NCBI GenBank assembly: GCA_016703895.1 | Contig: JADJBE010000008.1 | Location: forward strand, 1-64,000 | Direction of reading: 5' to 3' | Source: Pseudomonadota bacterium | Lineage (GTDB): Bacteria; Pseudomonadota; Gammaproteobacteria; Steroidobacterales; Steroidobacteraceae | DNA length: 64,000 bases | In this document: one piece after another, positions 1-9,100 of the stretch | Layout of the letters: every line of letters starts with the position of its first letter | Numbering within the stretch: position 1 is the stretch's first letter | Notes under the pieces: generated by a model | What the model was told of the DNA's origin: nothing | What the model saw: only the letters and a program-made list of their open reading frames with translations | Database searches by the model: none | Translations under genes and position numbers: made by a program

Positions 1-786
1 TGCGAATAGGTTGATAGGTCCTGCTCGACCGGCAGGTGGTAGCAAGTGGTAGAGACTCGCGAAACTACCAAACACCTGCTCCGCCAACTGCTCAGCACTG
101 TGCTTCCAGTCCAGCATCGCGACTTTTCGCACCACGGAGTAGGTGCCTCGCAATGCCTGCACGGCCGCTAGCGAACCGAAGTTGGGCGTGCCGAGCAAGA
201 CAACGCGGGTGACTTTCGTCTGGCCTGGCAAGGTGAGTGCATGTCGCGCGACCAGCCCGCCCATGCTGTGCGCCACCAGCAGAATCTCGCGCGCCGGATC
301 TTCGCGCAGCTGGGCGGCGAGGCGACGGCCGGAATCGTCGATGCTGCGGCGCCAGTCGTAGTCCCACAGGACTGGATCGAAGCCGGCACGTTGCAGCTTG
401 AGTTGCAGCTTGATGTATCCGTAGAGCAGCACGCCGAGGGAAACCACCGCTGAGCGCTCGGTCAGCGTGAGTTTCGTCAGACGACCGAAGGCAATATCGA
501 TCGGATCGACCCATAGAACGTCCGGCGGTTTGGGGCGGGCGCGCATCAAACCGAGTTGTGAGCCCATGATGCCCGGCAGGACGTAGACGCGCTTGCCGCC
601 GCGCGTACGCGTCTTCGCTACCTCTTGCGCCAGCCCAGTCAGCTCTTGATAGAGTGCGGACCCGAAGAAATCGGTCAGTACCGCCTGGGCTGCGCCGCTC
701 GCGAGCATCCCGGTGAGCGTCTCGGCGTCGAACGACAATTTGTCATACGGAGTGATGTGCGGCTTGGTTTCCCGGATCTTCGTCAT
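1..786 (-). CDS. Lipase-like alpha/beta hydrolase, LCAT/PGAP1-like (3' end cut by window)
   Basis: The reading frame is open from an ATG at 786 to the window edge, giving about 262 residues without a stop. The motif VLPGIMGSQL near residues 69-78 is the typical N-terminal signature of LCAT/PGAP1-type lipases. The nucleophile elbow VAHSMGGLVAR puts a GxSxG serine near residue 174. GTPNFGS follows, as in triacylglycerol or cholesterol acyltransferase-like hydrolases. No signal peptide is visible. The Asp and His of the triad would lie beyond the window. By family it should hydrolyse an ester or lipid substrate, but the substrate cannot be read. It may be a longer multi-domain protein, and no neighbouring gene on this side helps. 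Confidence 0.8.
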   Translation of the reverse strand, partial: MTKIRETKPHITPYDKLSFDAETLTGMLASGAAQAVLTDFFGSALYQELTGLAQEVAKTRTRGGKRVYVLPGIMGSQLGLMRARPKPPDVLWVDPIDIAFGRLTKLTLTERSAVVSLGVLLYGYIKLQLKLQRAGFDPVLWDYDWRRSIDDSGRRLAAQLREDPAREILLVAHSMGGLVARHALTLPGQTKVTRVVLLGTPNFGSLAAVQALRGTYSVVRKVAMLDWKHSAEQLAEQVFGSFASLYHLLPPAGRAGPINLFA

Positions 787-841
787 GCGTTGAGTATGCC
801 AGAGTCGATTGTCGGGCCTTGGGCACTGGCTCGCGGTCTTA

Positions 842-1046
842 CGTACACAGAAGCGCGTGCGATGGTGGGTGTCGCGCGCGGCTGGATCGATCGCGCCCTG
901 CGGGCGTGCCCTGGCACGAACATGGCGCGCATCTTGCCCCGATGTCGAGGCCAGCCTGCAATGGGCACAGGAGCGCGCCATGATCGTGCTGCGGCGATCT
1001 CAACAGCCGCGTGCAACCGCCACCATCGCGCGCGCTTCTGTGTACG
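842..1046. repeat. Inverted repeat pair A (42 bp arms)
   Basis: The arm at 842-883 and the reverse complement of 1005-1046 agree at 37 of 42 positions by direct comparison. The first 16 bases of each arm, starting CGTACACAG, are identical. The spacer is 121 bp. The pair lies in the 514-bp stretch 787-1300, between two genes reading leftward, in which I find no credible gene. Short predicted peptides here echo one another only because of these repeats. It belongs to a mosaic with pairs B and C. Confidence 0.75.
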
Positions 1047-1241
1047 CCAACCTGTGCACGATACTCCGCACGTAGCGGCACTCGTTAGTGTGTGTAGCGA
1101 CATAGGGCTGTGCCACGTCATCTGTGGAGATCGCCGTAGTTGATATCCGGCGCGCTCCTGAGCGGTCGGTCCCTGGCCGTGACGCCGGAGAAAAATGCGC
1201 GCCGGATGTCGACAAGGAAACGCCCGCAGGGCGCGATCGAT
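886..1241. repeat. Inverted repeat pair B (22 bp perfect arms)
   Basis: Positions 886-907 are exactly the reverse complement of 1220-1241, 22 of 22 bases. Arm B lies directly after arm A on the left (842-883 then 886-907). On the right, its partner lies directly before an arm of pair C (1220-1241 then 1243-1273). Blocks are therefore combined in different neighbour orders, as if copies of one repeat family had been shuffled. Confidence 0.75.
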
Positions 1242-1273
1242 TCAGATGGCGTGGCACAGCCCTATGTCGCTAC
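1094..1273. repeat. Inverted repeat pair C (31 bp arms, one mismatch)
   Basis: Positions 1094-1124 and the reverse complement of 1243-1273 match at 30 of 31 bases, including an uninterrupted 24-bp match (1094-1117 with 1250-1273). The loop would be 118 bp. No poly-T tract follows, so this is not a simple terminator. It lies between the lipase-like gene and the oxyR stop. Confidence 0.8.
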
Positions 1274-1300
1274 GTGCTCGCTACCGAGTTTGCCGCACCA

Positions 1301-2200
1301 CTACGCGAACGCGTGCTTCGCAATCTCCGTTGCAAGCGCCGCGATTGCCGCCTTGCGCGCACTCGACTTGCGCCATACCGCGCCAATAGTGCGCACCGGA
1401 GCAGGGTGAGCGAAGGGTCGTATGCTCACGCCACGAGCACCACCGTATGCACCACGGCTCGCAAGTTCGGGCAGCAGCGTGATGCCGGAGCCAGCGGCAA
1501 CCATCTGGCGCAGGGTTTCGAGGCTGGTGGCGCGAAAGTCCTGCTTCTCGTTCACCGGCAGATGGCTGCACACCTCGAGCGCCTGGTCTCGAAGGCAGTG
1601 ACCGTCCTCGAGCAACAGCAGTGTCTCGCCTTCCAGGTCATCGATACGAATCGACTTCCGATTGGTGAGCGCATGGCGCGCTGGCATGGCCACCGTGAAG
1701 GGTTCGCGATAGAGCTCCCGGGTGTCGAGGCCGTCGAGATCGACAGGTAGTGCGAGGATACCGACGTCAAGCTCGCCCGCCTGCAGCTTCTCCAGCATGG
1801 GTCCGGTCTGATACTCGTACAGCATCAGTTCGAGGCGCGGCAGGCTCTTGCGAATGCGCGGTGCGACGTGTGGCAGTAGGTAGGGCCCGATGGTGGGCAA
1901 CAACGCTAGTTTGATTCGACCGGCGAGCGGGTCCTGGCTGCTACGCGCCAGAGATACGATTTCGTCGCTTGCCGCGATCATCTGGCGTGCCCGCGCCACG
2001 ATCGCCTCGCCGGTTGGCGTGAGTGCGATCCGCTTGGGTGAGCGCTCGATCAGCTGCACACCGAGATAGTCCTCGAGCTTTTTCAACTGTGCGGACAGCG
2101 TCGGCTGGCTGACGAATGTTTGCTCGGCTGCCCGTCCGAAGTGCCGGGTATCGGCGACCGCCACGAGATAGCGCAAGTCCTTGAGTTTGATGTCCGCCAT
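1301..2200 (-). CDS. oxyR: Hydrogen-peroxide-sensing LysR-family regulator OxyR
   Basis: This 299-residue protein has an N-terminal LysR helix-turn-helix (about 5-64, with FVSQPTLSAQLKKLE) and a C-terminal effector domain. The two redox-switch cysteines are visible as C202 and C211 in GHCLRDQALEVC. Their 9-residue spacing matches C199/C208 of E. coli OxyR, so it should form an intramolecular disulfide on oxidation by peroxide. It is divergent from ahpC-ahpD, and an OxyR-type site lies in the 119-bp gap. It probably activates ahpCD and controls itself. The start ATG at 2200 fits the usual OxyR N-terminus. Confidence 0.93.
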   Translation of the reverse strand: MADIKLKDLRYLVAVADTRHFGRAAEQTFVSQPTLSAQLKKLEDYLGVQLIERSPKRIALTPTGEAIVARARQMIAASDEIVSLARSSQDPLAGRIKLALLPTIGPYLLPHVAPRIRKSLPRLELMLYEYQTGPMLEKLQAGELDVGILALPVDLDGLDTRELYREPFTVAMPARHALTNRKSIRIDDLEGETLLLLEDGHCLRDQALEVCSHLPVNEKQDFRATSLETLRQMVAAGSGITLLPELASRGAYGGARGVSIRPFAHPAPVRTIGAVWRKSSARKAAIAALATEIAKHAFA

Positions 2201-2214
2201 GGTGCGCGTATTCC

Positions 2215-2251
2215 ATAGATAAAACCTATCGAAATTATATATTCAATCGAT
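2215..2251. promoter_or_regulatory. OxyR binding site between oxyR and ahpC
   Basis: The known tetrameric OxyR consensus is two ATAGntnnnanCTAT half sites separated by 7 bp. Here ATAGATAAAACCTAT (2215-2229) matches every specified base. After exactly 7 bp, ATATATTCAATCGAT (2237-2251) matches 8 of 10. The site ends where a possible ahpC -35 begins and lies just upstream of oxyR, as expected for activation of ahpC and autoregulation. Confidence 0.85.
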
Positions 2252-2280
2252 TGGATCATGCACAGACCAATACCTATGCT
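2251..2280 (+). promoter_or_regulatory. Candidate ahpC promoter
   Basis: TTGGAT (2251-2256) and TATGCT (2275-2280) are spaced by 18 bp directly downstream of the OxyR site. The weak -35 next to the activator site fits a class-II-like OxyR-dependent promoter. Assigned by eye only. Confidence 0.4.
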
Positions 2281-2319
2281 GTGCCCCATCGATCAAGCAC
2301 TTTAGATCAGGAGACAGCA

Positions 2320-2856
2320 ATGTTAGGTATCGGACAGAAACTCCCCCATACGCGCTCACCGGCGTCGTTTCCGCTGACATGAACAAGGCCTTCCAGCCAT
2401 TCGACAATCAGAGCTTCAAGGGCAAGTGGCAAGTGTTGTTCTTTTGGCCCAAGGACTTCACTTTCGTCTGCCCCACGGAGATCGCAGCGTTCGGCAAACT
2501 CGACAAGGAGTTCAAGGCGCGAGACGCGCAGTTACTGGGTGTTTCCATTGACAGCGAGTTTGTTCACCACGCCTGGCGCGTGGCCAAAGACGAACTGCGC
2601 GACTTGCCATTCCCGATGCTCTCAGACATCAAGCGGGAGTTGTCCCAGGCGTTAGGCATCTTGGACGCCGACGCGGGTGTCGCGCAGCGCGCCACGTATA
2701 TCGTCGATCCGGCGGGAATCATCCGCTTCGTGTACGTAACCGACCTGAATGTTGGCCGCAGCCCGCAAGAAGTCCTGCGGGTGCTCGACGCTCTGCAGAC
2801 GGATGAATTGTGCCCCTGCAATTTGGCAGCCGGGCGACGACACGCAGGCCGCCTAA
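2320..2856 (+). CDS. ahpC: Peroxiredoxin AhpC, broken by two single-base indels
   Basis: AhpC reduces hydrogen and organic peroxides, usually recharged by AhpD or AhpF. The peroxidatic cysteine motif FVCPTE and resolving cysteine motif LCPCN are present. The continuous frame starts only at 2379, but a start at 2320 with a good ribosome site (CAGGAGA, 2309-2315) encodes MLGIGQKL and then slips. One extra C in the run at 2343-2347 restores PPYALTGVVSAD and joins the main frame. At the 3' end, removing one T from 2822-2824 turns an odd tail into CNWQPGDD and a stop at 2854-2856. The restored protein has 178 residues and a normal AhpC shape. Two indels in short homopolymers of an otherwise perfect gene suggest sequence error; true inactivation is possible. 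Confidence 0.85.
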
Positions 2857-2873
2857 GGCAAAGGAGATAATCC

Positions 2874-3440
2874 ATGACACTCGAAAATATCCGCGAAGCA
2901 CTACCAGACTACGCCAAGGACATTCGGCTGAATCTGGGCAGCGTGCTAACGCCCCAAGGGGCACCGGGTTTGTCCGACCAGCAGATCTGGTCGATCGCGG
3001 TCGCTGCCGCTCTCGCCTCGCGCCAAATGCCGTTCGCGCGGCAAATCGAACAGCTTGCCAGCGCGTATCTTGCGCCGACCGACATCACTGGCGCCAAGGC
3101 GGCAGCGGCAATCATGGGTATGAACAACATCTACTATCGCTTCGTGCATCTGGTGGAAGATAGTGAGTACCAGACTCTGCCGGCGCGGCTGCGTATGAAT
3201 GTGATGGCAAATCCGGGCATCGACAAGCTCGACTTCGAATTGCTATCGCTCGCTGTGTCGGCGATCAACGGCTGCGGTCTGTGTATTACATCGCACGAAA
3301 AAAAGCTGCGCCAGCACGGGGTATCCCGCGAAGCGATTCAAAGCGTTGTGCGTATCGCCGCCACGGTCCATGCGGCCGCTGTCGTACTGGCGGCAGAGGC
3401 TGACGGCGCGGCTGGTATGGTGGAGGCCGCCGCCGCTTAA
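2874..3440 (+). CDS. ahpD: Alkyl hydroperoxidase AhpD
   Basis: AhpD is the 188-residue CxxC-containing reductant and peroxidase partner of AhpC. The active-site motif INGCGLCITSHEKKL carries the CxxC pair and the following histidine typical of the carboxymuconolactone decarboxylase/AhpD fold. A strong ribosome site (AAAGGAG, 2860-2866) precedes the ATG, and the gene begins 17 bp after the restored ahpC stop, so they form an operon under the OxyR site. Its stop overlaps the convergent channel gene by the palindrome TTAA. Confidence 0.93.
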   Translation: MTLENIREALPDYAKDIRLNLGSVLTPQGAPGLSDQQIWSIAVAAALASRQMPFARQIEQLASAYLAPTDITGAKAAAAIMGMNNIYYRFVHLVEDSEYQTLPARLRMNVMANPGIDKLDFELLSLAVSAINGCGLCITSHEKKLRQHGVSREAIQSVVRIAATVHAAAVVLAAEADGAAGMVEAAAA

Positions 3441-4243
3441 GGTCCTGGCGTGCGCTCCTCACGACTCGCGCGGAGTGCTTGCAACTCTTGTCGCAGTGCT
3501 TTCAGCTCAATCAGAATTTGACCGCGCTCGTCGTGCGCCTCCAGTTCGCTAGCGACCCGATCTGCTTCATGTTGCGATTGCATCGCGTTGACTACGACCG
3601 CGATAAACAGATTCAGAATCATGAAGGTCGCGATCAGAATGAAGGGCACGAAGAAGGCCCACGCGAAGGGGAAAATCTCCATGACAGGCCGTACGATGCC
3701 CATCGACCAGCTTTCCAGCGTCATGATCTGAAACAGTGAATACAAGCTGGCGCCGATGGACCCAAACCAGTCTGGAAAGGCAGTCGAGAACAGTTTGGTT
3801 GCCATGACTGCGGCGACGTAAAAGATCAGCGCCAGCAGCGCCACGATCGAGCTGATGCCGGGAATGGCGGTGAGCAGTGCCTGCACAACCATCCGCATCC
3901 GCGGTACTGCAGAGATGATGCGCAATGCCCGCAGCACGCGCAGGGCGCGCAATACAGAGAAGCCCTCGGTAGCAGGAATCAGTGCGATGCTAACGACCAG
4001 AAAGTCGAACACACTCCAGGGATCACGGAAAAACCGCCAGCCGTGCGCCAAGAGTCGCAGCGTGACCTCGATGACGAAGACTGTGAGCGCAAGTCGATCG
4101 ATCGCAATGATCAGCGGTCCCGCATGTTGCATCGCCAGCGGCCAGGTCTCGAGTCCGAGCGTGACGGCATTCAAGACGATGATCGCCAGCATGCTGTGCT
4201 GGAAGCGACGACTCTCAACCAACGGCAGCAATTGCGGCAACAT
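3437..4243 (-). CDS. Bacterial voltage-gated sodium channel (NaChBac/NavAb family)
   Basis: The protein has 268 residues, the usual size for a single-domain six-helix prokaryotic Nav channel that works as a homotetramer in the inner membrane. The voltage sensor S4 shows arginines at 99, 102, 105 and 108 in LRALRVLRALRII. The pore filter TLESWSM (175-181) is the sodium-selective filter known from NavAb and NaChBac. S6 is followed by a charged, probably coiled-coil tail (about 225-262) as expected for the C-terminal tetramer bundle. Its ATG (4243-4241) overlaps the antiporter stop as TAATG, implying translational coupling. A longer frame running upstream only reads through the antiporter gene in the wrong frame. 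Confidence 0.93.
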   Translation of the reverse strand: MLPQLLPLVESRRFQHSMLAIIVLNAVTLGLETWPLAMQHAGPLIIAIDRLALTVFVIEVTLRLLAHGWRFFRDPWSVFDFLVVSIALIPATEGFSVLRALRVLRALRIISAVPRMRMVVQALLTAIPGISSIVALLALIFYVAAVMATKLFSTAFPDWFGSIGASLYSLFQIMTLESWSMGIVRPVMEIFPFAWAFFVPFILIATFMILNLFIAVVVNAMQSQHEADRVASELEAHDERGQILIELKALRQELQALRASREERTPGP

Positions 4244-5481
4244 TACGCACTCCGGACGGACAGTTTGGTCACCCGTCCGATGGTCAGCCCTTGTACCAGG
4301 ATCGAAAACAAGACGACGCAGTAGGTGAGCGCCAGCACCAAGTCTCGCTCTGCGCCCGCCGGTAAAGATAATGCCAGTGCCACCGAGATACCGCCGCGCA
4401 GCCCGCCCCAGGTCAGGACTTTCCAGGCGCCCGTGGGTAGTTTTAAACTGCTGGCGAAAGCCGCCACCGGCATACCCACCGTCAGCAGTCTCGCAACCAG
4501 TGTCACCAGGATGGCGACGCTCGCGGCTAACAAGATGTTCCAGGATATCGTGATTAGAATAACTTCCATGCCGATCAGAACAAATAGCACGGCGTTGAGT
4601 ATCTCGTCGACCAGCTCCCAAAACATGTCGAGATAGCGGCGTGTCGTGTCGGACATGGCGCGTGCGCGCCCATGGTTGCCGATCATGAGCCCGACAACGA
4701 CCATCGCCAGCGGCCCGGATACGTGCAAGGTGCTGGCGAACGCGTAGCCGCCGAGAACCGCAGCCAGGGTCAGCAAGATCTCGACCTGATAGTTGTCGAT
4801 GCTATGCAACAAACGAAACAGCACATAGCCCACTGCGAGTCCGAAGAGGATCCCCCCTGCTGCTTCGTGCAACAGCAGTTCAAGTCCCTCGCCAAGGCTT
4901 GGAGTTGTGCCACTCGCAAGTGTGGCGAGGAGCATGGAGAACACGACGACGCCAACGCCGTCGTTGAACAAGGATTCGCCTGAGATCACCAGTTCCAGGT
5001 TTTTGGGTGCTCGTGCAGACTTGAGTATGCCCATCACGGCAATCGGATCAGTCGGCGAAATCAGCGCGCCAAACAGCAGGCAGTAGATGAGCGGCAGATC
5101 GAAACCAACCAGTGGCAGCAGCAGCCACATTCCAAGGCCGACTACGGCGGTCGAGACGACAGTGCCCACCAGCGCCAGTGCGCCCACCTGCCAACGGTAC
5201 GCTCGCAACTCGCTTAGATCGACGTGCAGTGCACTGGCGAACAGCAGCAGCGACAGCATTCCTTGCATCAGTACTTTGGAAAAATCGATCGAGCGCAGCA
5301 AGGACTCTTCGTAGTCGCGCAATTCGGTGGCGATACCCACCGCATCGAGCGCAATGAGGACCAGCGATAGCAGGAGTGCCGTCGCCATGACCCCGATGGT
5401 CGTCGGCAAGCCGATGAAGCGATGGTTGATATAGGCCAGCAGGGCGGTAACGACCAAGCAGGCGGCGGCGATATCGAGCAT
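4243..5481 (-). CDS. Na+/H+ antiporter, CPA1/NhaP type
   Basis: This 412-residue protein is made of hydrophobic helices with CPA1 signatures: ISPTDPIAV near the first discontinuous helix, GESLFNDGVG with the ion-binding aspartate, and GGLRGGISVALAL near the C-terminus. It should exchange cytoplasmic Na+ (or K+) for H+ at the inner membrane. I chose the ATG at 5481 because the frame upstream of it has no membrane-protein character and runs antisense to the YciI gene. It is the first gene of a two-gene unit with the sodium channel, so one protein extrudes the ion that the other admits. Confidence 0.9.
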   Translation of the reverse strand: MLDIAAACLVVTALLAYINHRFIGLPTTIGVMATALLLSLVLIALDAVGIATELRDYEESLLRSIDFSKVLMQGMLSLLLFASALHVDLSELRAYRWQVGALALVGTVVSTAVVGLGMWLLLPLVGFDLPLIYCLLFGALISPTDPIAVMGILKSARAPKNLELVISGESLFNDGVGVVVFSMLLATLASGTTPSLGEGLELLLHEAAGGILFGLAVGYVLFRLLHSIDNYQVEILLTLAAVLGGYAFASTLHVSGPLAMVVVGLMIGNHGRARAMSDTTRRYLDMFWELVDEILNAVLFVLIGMEVILITISWNILLAASVAILVTLVARLLTVGMPVAAFASSLKLPTGAWKVLTWGGLRGGISVALALSLPAGAERDLVLALTYCVVLFSILVQGLTIGRVTKLSVRSA

Positions 5482-5592
5482 GGTGGATTCTAAACGCTGT
5501 GAGTCCCGCGTGCCGTGGCATTGTGGCTGAAGTCGCGCTATCTTTCGAGACGCGCGCAAATCTTTAGGCATTACAACGAGGAGTCTGACCAC

Positions 5593-5937
5593 ATGAGCGA
5601 GCCGGTGGGACCCATACAGGAAAGAGCTCCAGGCACCGGGATCGTGGTGCTCTGCTTCGATGGCGCGAATGGTGAGCGGGCGCGTGCGGCGGCGACCGTA
5701 GACCACCTCAAGTATGTCGAGGCGATCCTGCACGAGATAAACGTGGCTGGTCCGTTGTTCGACCCGAGCGGTATGCAGACAATTGGTAGTCTGTATGTGC
5801 TGCAGACGACGGACGAGACCGAGGCCCGCCAAATCGTCGAAAACGACCCGTACTTCAAGGCCGGCGCTTTTGCGGAAGTTCGCTACCAGCGGTTTCTGCC
5901 CGCCGCGGGCCACTACATTGGCGGCAAGATCTGGTGA
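5593..5937 (+). CDS. YciI-like protein
   Basis: A 114-residue YCII-domain protein, a small ferredoxin-like fold. The family features visible are IVVLCFDG at the start of the fold, ATVDHLKYVEAI, GSLYVLQTTDETEARQIVENDPYF and the closing FLPAAGHYIGGKIW. Members are often stand-alone enzymes or subunits of unknown substrate. The ATG at 5593 has a GAGGAG ribosome site at 5578-5583. It is divergent from the antiporter and followed by a 250-bp gap with nothing recognisable. Function remains unassigned. Confidence 0.85.
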   Translation: MSEPVGPIQERAPGTGIVVLCFDGANGERARAAATVDHLKYVEAILHEINVAGPLFDPSGMQTIGSLYVLQTTDETEARQIVENDPYFKAGAFAEVRYQRFLPAAGHYIGGKIW

Positions 5938-6187
5938 GTCTGCTGTCGCTCGCAGGGGACAGTTAGCCGAGCTTATGTAATGGTCCAAGCGAATAAATTC
6001 GCTATCACTCACTACTTTTTCTGAACTCCGTCACACTCTCGTAAACGTGGGCTAGCAATGTGTGAGCGCAGTCTCATGGCGCGGCATACAACGGTCCTGT
6101 CGCCATTTGCGTACGCCTCAAGCTATTGCAGCAGACGTCACACAGTGGCCAAATCATGCTGCTTGCGTGTGGGTGCGGGTGTTCTTT

Positions 6188-9100
6188 ATGAAATTGCGGA
6201 GTGCGCGCCAGACTATGTTTGTCGATATTTTGCTTGCCTCGTCCCCACGACTTGCCTCGTCCCCACGACGATTCGCCGCGCTCGCGCTGCTCTCAGCAGC
6301 CTCCGTCCTAACAGGCTGCGATCCGAAGTTCGCCTCTGACGACATCAAGCGCGAAGCGGCCGGTGCTCCCAAGATCACGCTCGAAGCGACTGCGACCAAA
6401 GTCCAGCCTGGCCGCTCGGTGCAGCTGACCTGGTCAGCGTCGCGCGCAACAGTCTGCGCAGCCACCGGTGCCTGGAGTGGTCCGCAGGAAACCGTGGGAA
6501 CCATCACGACGCCGCCACTGCTGGTCGGCACTAACACCTTTGCGCTCGCTTGTTCGGGACCTGGCGGTTCCGACAGTGAGGCGTTGACCGTAACGGTTGA
6601 CGACGCGCGACTCATTCCGCCGCCTTTGATTACGCTGACCGCGGTGCCCGCCAGTGTCACTGCTGGTGGGGTCGCCACGTTAACCTGGAACGCCGAGGGC
6701 GCCACCGCCTGTACCGCCAGCGGCGCGTGGAGTGGTGATCGCTCGGTCGCCGGTGTGGCCGTGAGTGAACCTTTGACGGCGGCGGAGAATGCGTTCGCGC
6801 TGTCTTGCGCTGGACCGGGCGGCAACGCCAATCGCAGTGTCATGGTGACGGCGACGGAGTCCCCCGTAGTCCCAACGCCGCCGGTTGCGCCAACCGTCAC
6901 CCTGTCGGCCAGCCCCACGAGCGTTGGCGTCGGCGGGTCGTCGACTCTGACCTGGTCTTCGACCGATAGCACCAATTGCACTGCATCGGGCGGCTGGAGC
7001 GGCAGCCAGCCAACGGCCGGCAGCGTCGGTATAGGTGCACTCACTGCCACTAACAGCACGTTTACGCTGACTTGTGAGGGGGCAGGCGGTTCGGCCAGCC
7101 AGACGACCAATGTCGCCGTCGATGCACCGCCACCACCACCGTCGCCGACGGTATCGCTCAGCGCCAGTCCGACCTCAGTCACCAGCGGCAATGGGTCTAC
7201 GTTGTCCTGGTCGTCAACCAATGCCACCAGTTGTATGGCGAGCAATGGCTGGAGCGGCAGCCGCCCGGTTACAGGCAATGCCGGCACCGGCGCGCTGACT
7301 GCCACTAACAATACATTTACGCTCACTTGTATGGGAGCAGGTGGATCTGCGAGCCAGAGTGCCAACGTAATGGTCACTGCAGCGCCACCGCCGCCGACCC
7401 CCGCGCCGACCGTGTCGTTGTCGGCCTCGCCCGCGAGTGTCGCCAGTGGCGCCGTCGCGACCCTCTCTTGGTCGTCGAGCAATGCGACGAGCTGCAGCGC
7501 GAGTGGCGCCTGGAGCGGCAACCGTTCGACATCGGGCAGTGCTAGTACTAGCGCGCTCACCAATCCGAATAACATCTTTACTCTCACCTGCACCGGTGCT
7601 GGCGGATCTGCCAGTCAGAGCGCGAGCGTGATGGTCGAGGCACCGCCGCCATCGCCGCCGACGGTTGCACTGTCGGTAAACCCGGCGACCGTCATAGCGG
7701 GTTCTGCCGCTACGCTCAACTGGTCGTCGAACAATGCGACCAGCTGCGTAGCGAGTGGCGGCTGGAGTGGCAACCGCCCGGTGTCGGGTGCCGCCAGCAC
7801 CGGCGCGCTGACCGCAACCAACAATAGCTATACCCTGACCTGCAATGGCGCCGGTGGCTCGGCGAGTCAGAGTGCGAGCGTGACGGTCGATGCACCGCCG
7901 CCGCCGCCAGCGCCGAGCGTGTCGCTCAGTGCGAACCCCGGCAATGTTGATAGCGGTGGCAGCTCGACTTTGAGCTGGTCATCGAACAGCGCGACCAGTT
8001 GCACAGCCAGCGGGGGCTGGAGTGGTAGCCGCCCTGTCTCTGGTAGCGCCAGCACCGGCGCGCTTACCGTCACTAACAACACCTTCACGCTGACCTGCAA
8101 TGGTGCGGGGGGTTCTGCGAGTCAGAGCGCCAATGTGGTCGTCAATGCTCCGCCGCCCGCGCCGACTGTTTCGCTTGCGGCGAATCCCGCAAATGTCGAC
8201 AGTGGTCAGAGCGCGACGCTCAATTGGTCATCCATCAATACGACTAGCTGCAGCGCGAGTGGCGCCTGGAGCGGCGCGCGGGCGACTTCCGGCAGCGTCA
8301 GTACGGGTGCGCTGACCGATGCGAACAATACTTTCACGCTGACTTGCGCAGGTGCCGGGGGCTCGGCGAGCCAGAGCACCAATGTTGCGGTCAATACACC
8401 GCCGCCGCCGCTACCCACCGTGTCGTTGGCGGCCAATCCAAACGTGGTCGACAGCGGCAGCAGCGCAACGCTCAGTTGGTCGTCGACCAATGCCACCAGC
8501 TGCAGTGCTAGCGGCGGCTGGAGCGGTAGTCGGCCGACGTCCGGCAGCGCGACGACCGGCAATCTGACCAGCAGCAGCAACTTTGCACTCGCCTGCACTG
8601 GTCCAGGTGGATCAAGCAGTCAGAGCGTCACGATAGCCGTCAATCCGCCGCCGCCGCCATCAGCGCCGACTGTTTCGCTGGCCGCGAATCCCACTAGTGT
8701 CGACAGTGGCAGCAGCGCGACGCTCAACTGGTCCTCGACCAATGCAACCAGCTGCGTGGCCGGCGGGGCGTGGGGCGGTAGCCGCCCGACCTCGGGCAGT
8801 GCCAGCACGGGTGCGTTGACCAATCCTAACAATACTTTCACGTTGGCCTGCACAGGTCCGGGCGGCGGTGCTAACCAGGCGGTCACGGTGACAGTCAATG
8901 CCGTTGCCCCAAGCGCAACCGTTCAGCTGTCCGCCAATCCAGCTTCGGTTCCAAGTGGCGGCAGCTCTAGCCTCACCTGGTCGTCCACGAACGCGACGAG
9001 CTGCACGGCGAGCGGTGGCTGGAGCGGCAGCCGTGCCACGTCCGGGACGGCCAGTACCGGCGCACTGTCGGCAGCGAACACGACCTTCAGCTTGAGCTGC

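Noticed and set aside
625..1143. A 172-codon frame across the repeat region
   Set aside because: Its first part is antisense to the lipase-like gene and the rest is inverted-repeat DNA with self-similar peptides only.
787..1300. CRISPR array or integron attC sites in the repeat region
   Set aside because: The repeats are inverted and unequal in length, not direct repeats with regular spacers, and no attC core pair or integrase is present.
6154..7593. A 479-codon open frame antisense to the Ig-like lipoprotein
   Set aside because: The repeats force the same open frame again and again on the opposite strand, the encoded peptide repeats in parallel, and no domain or ribosome site is seen.
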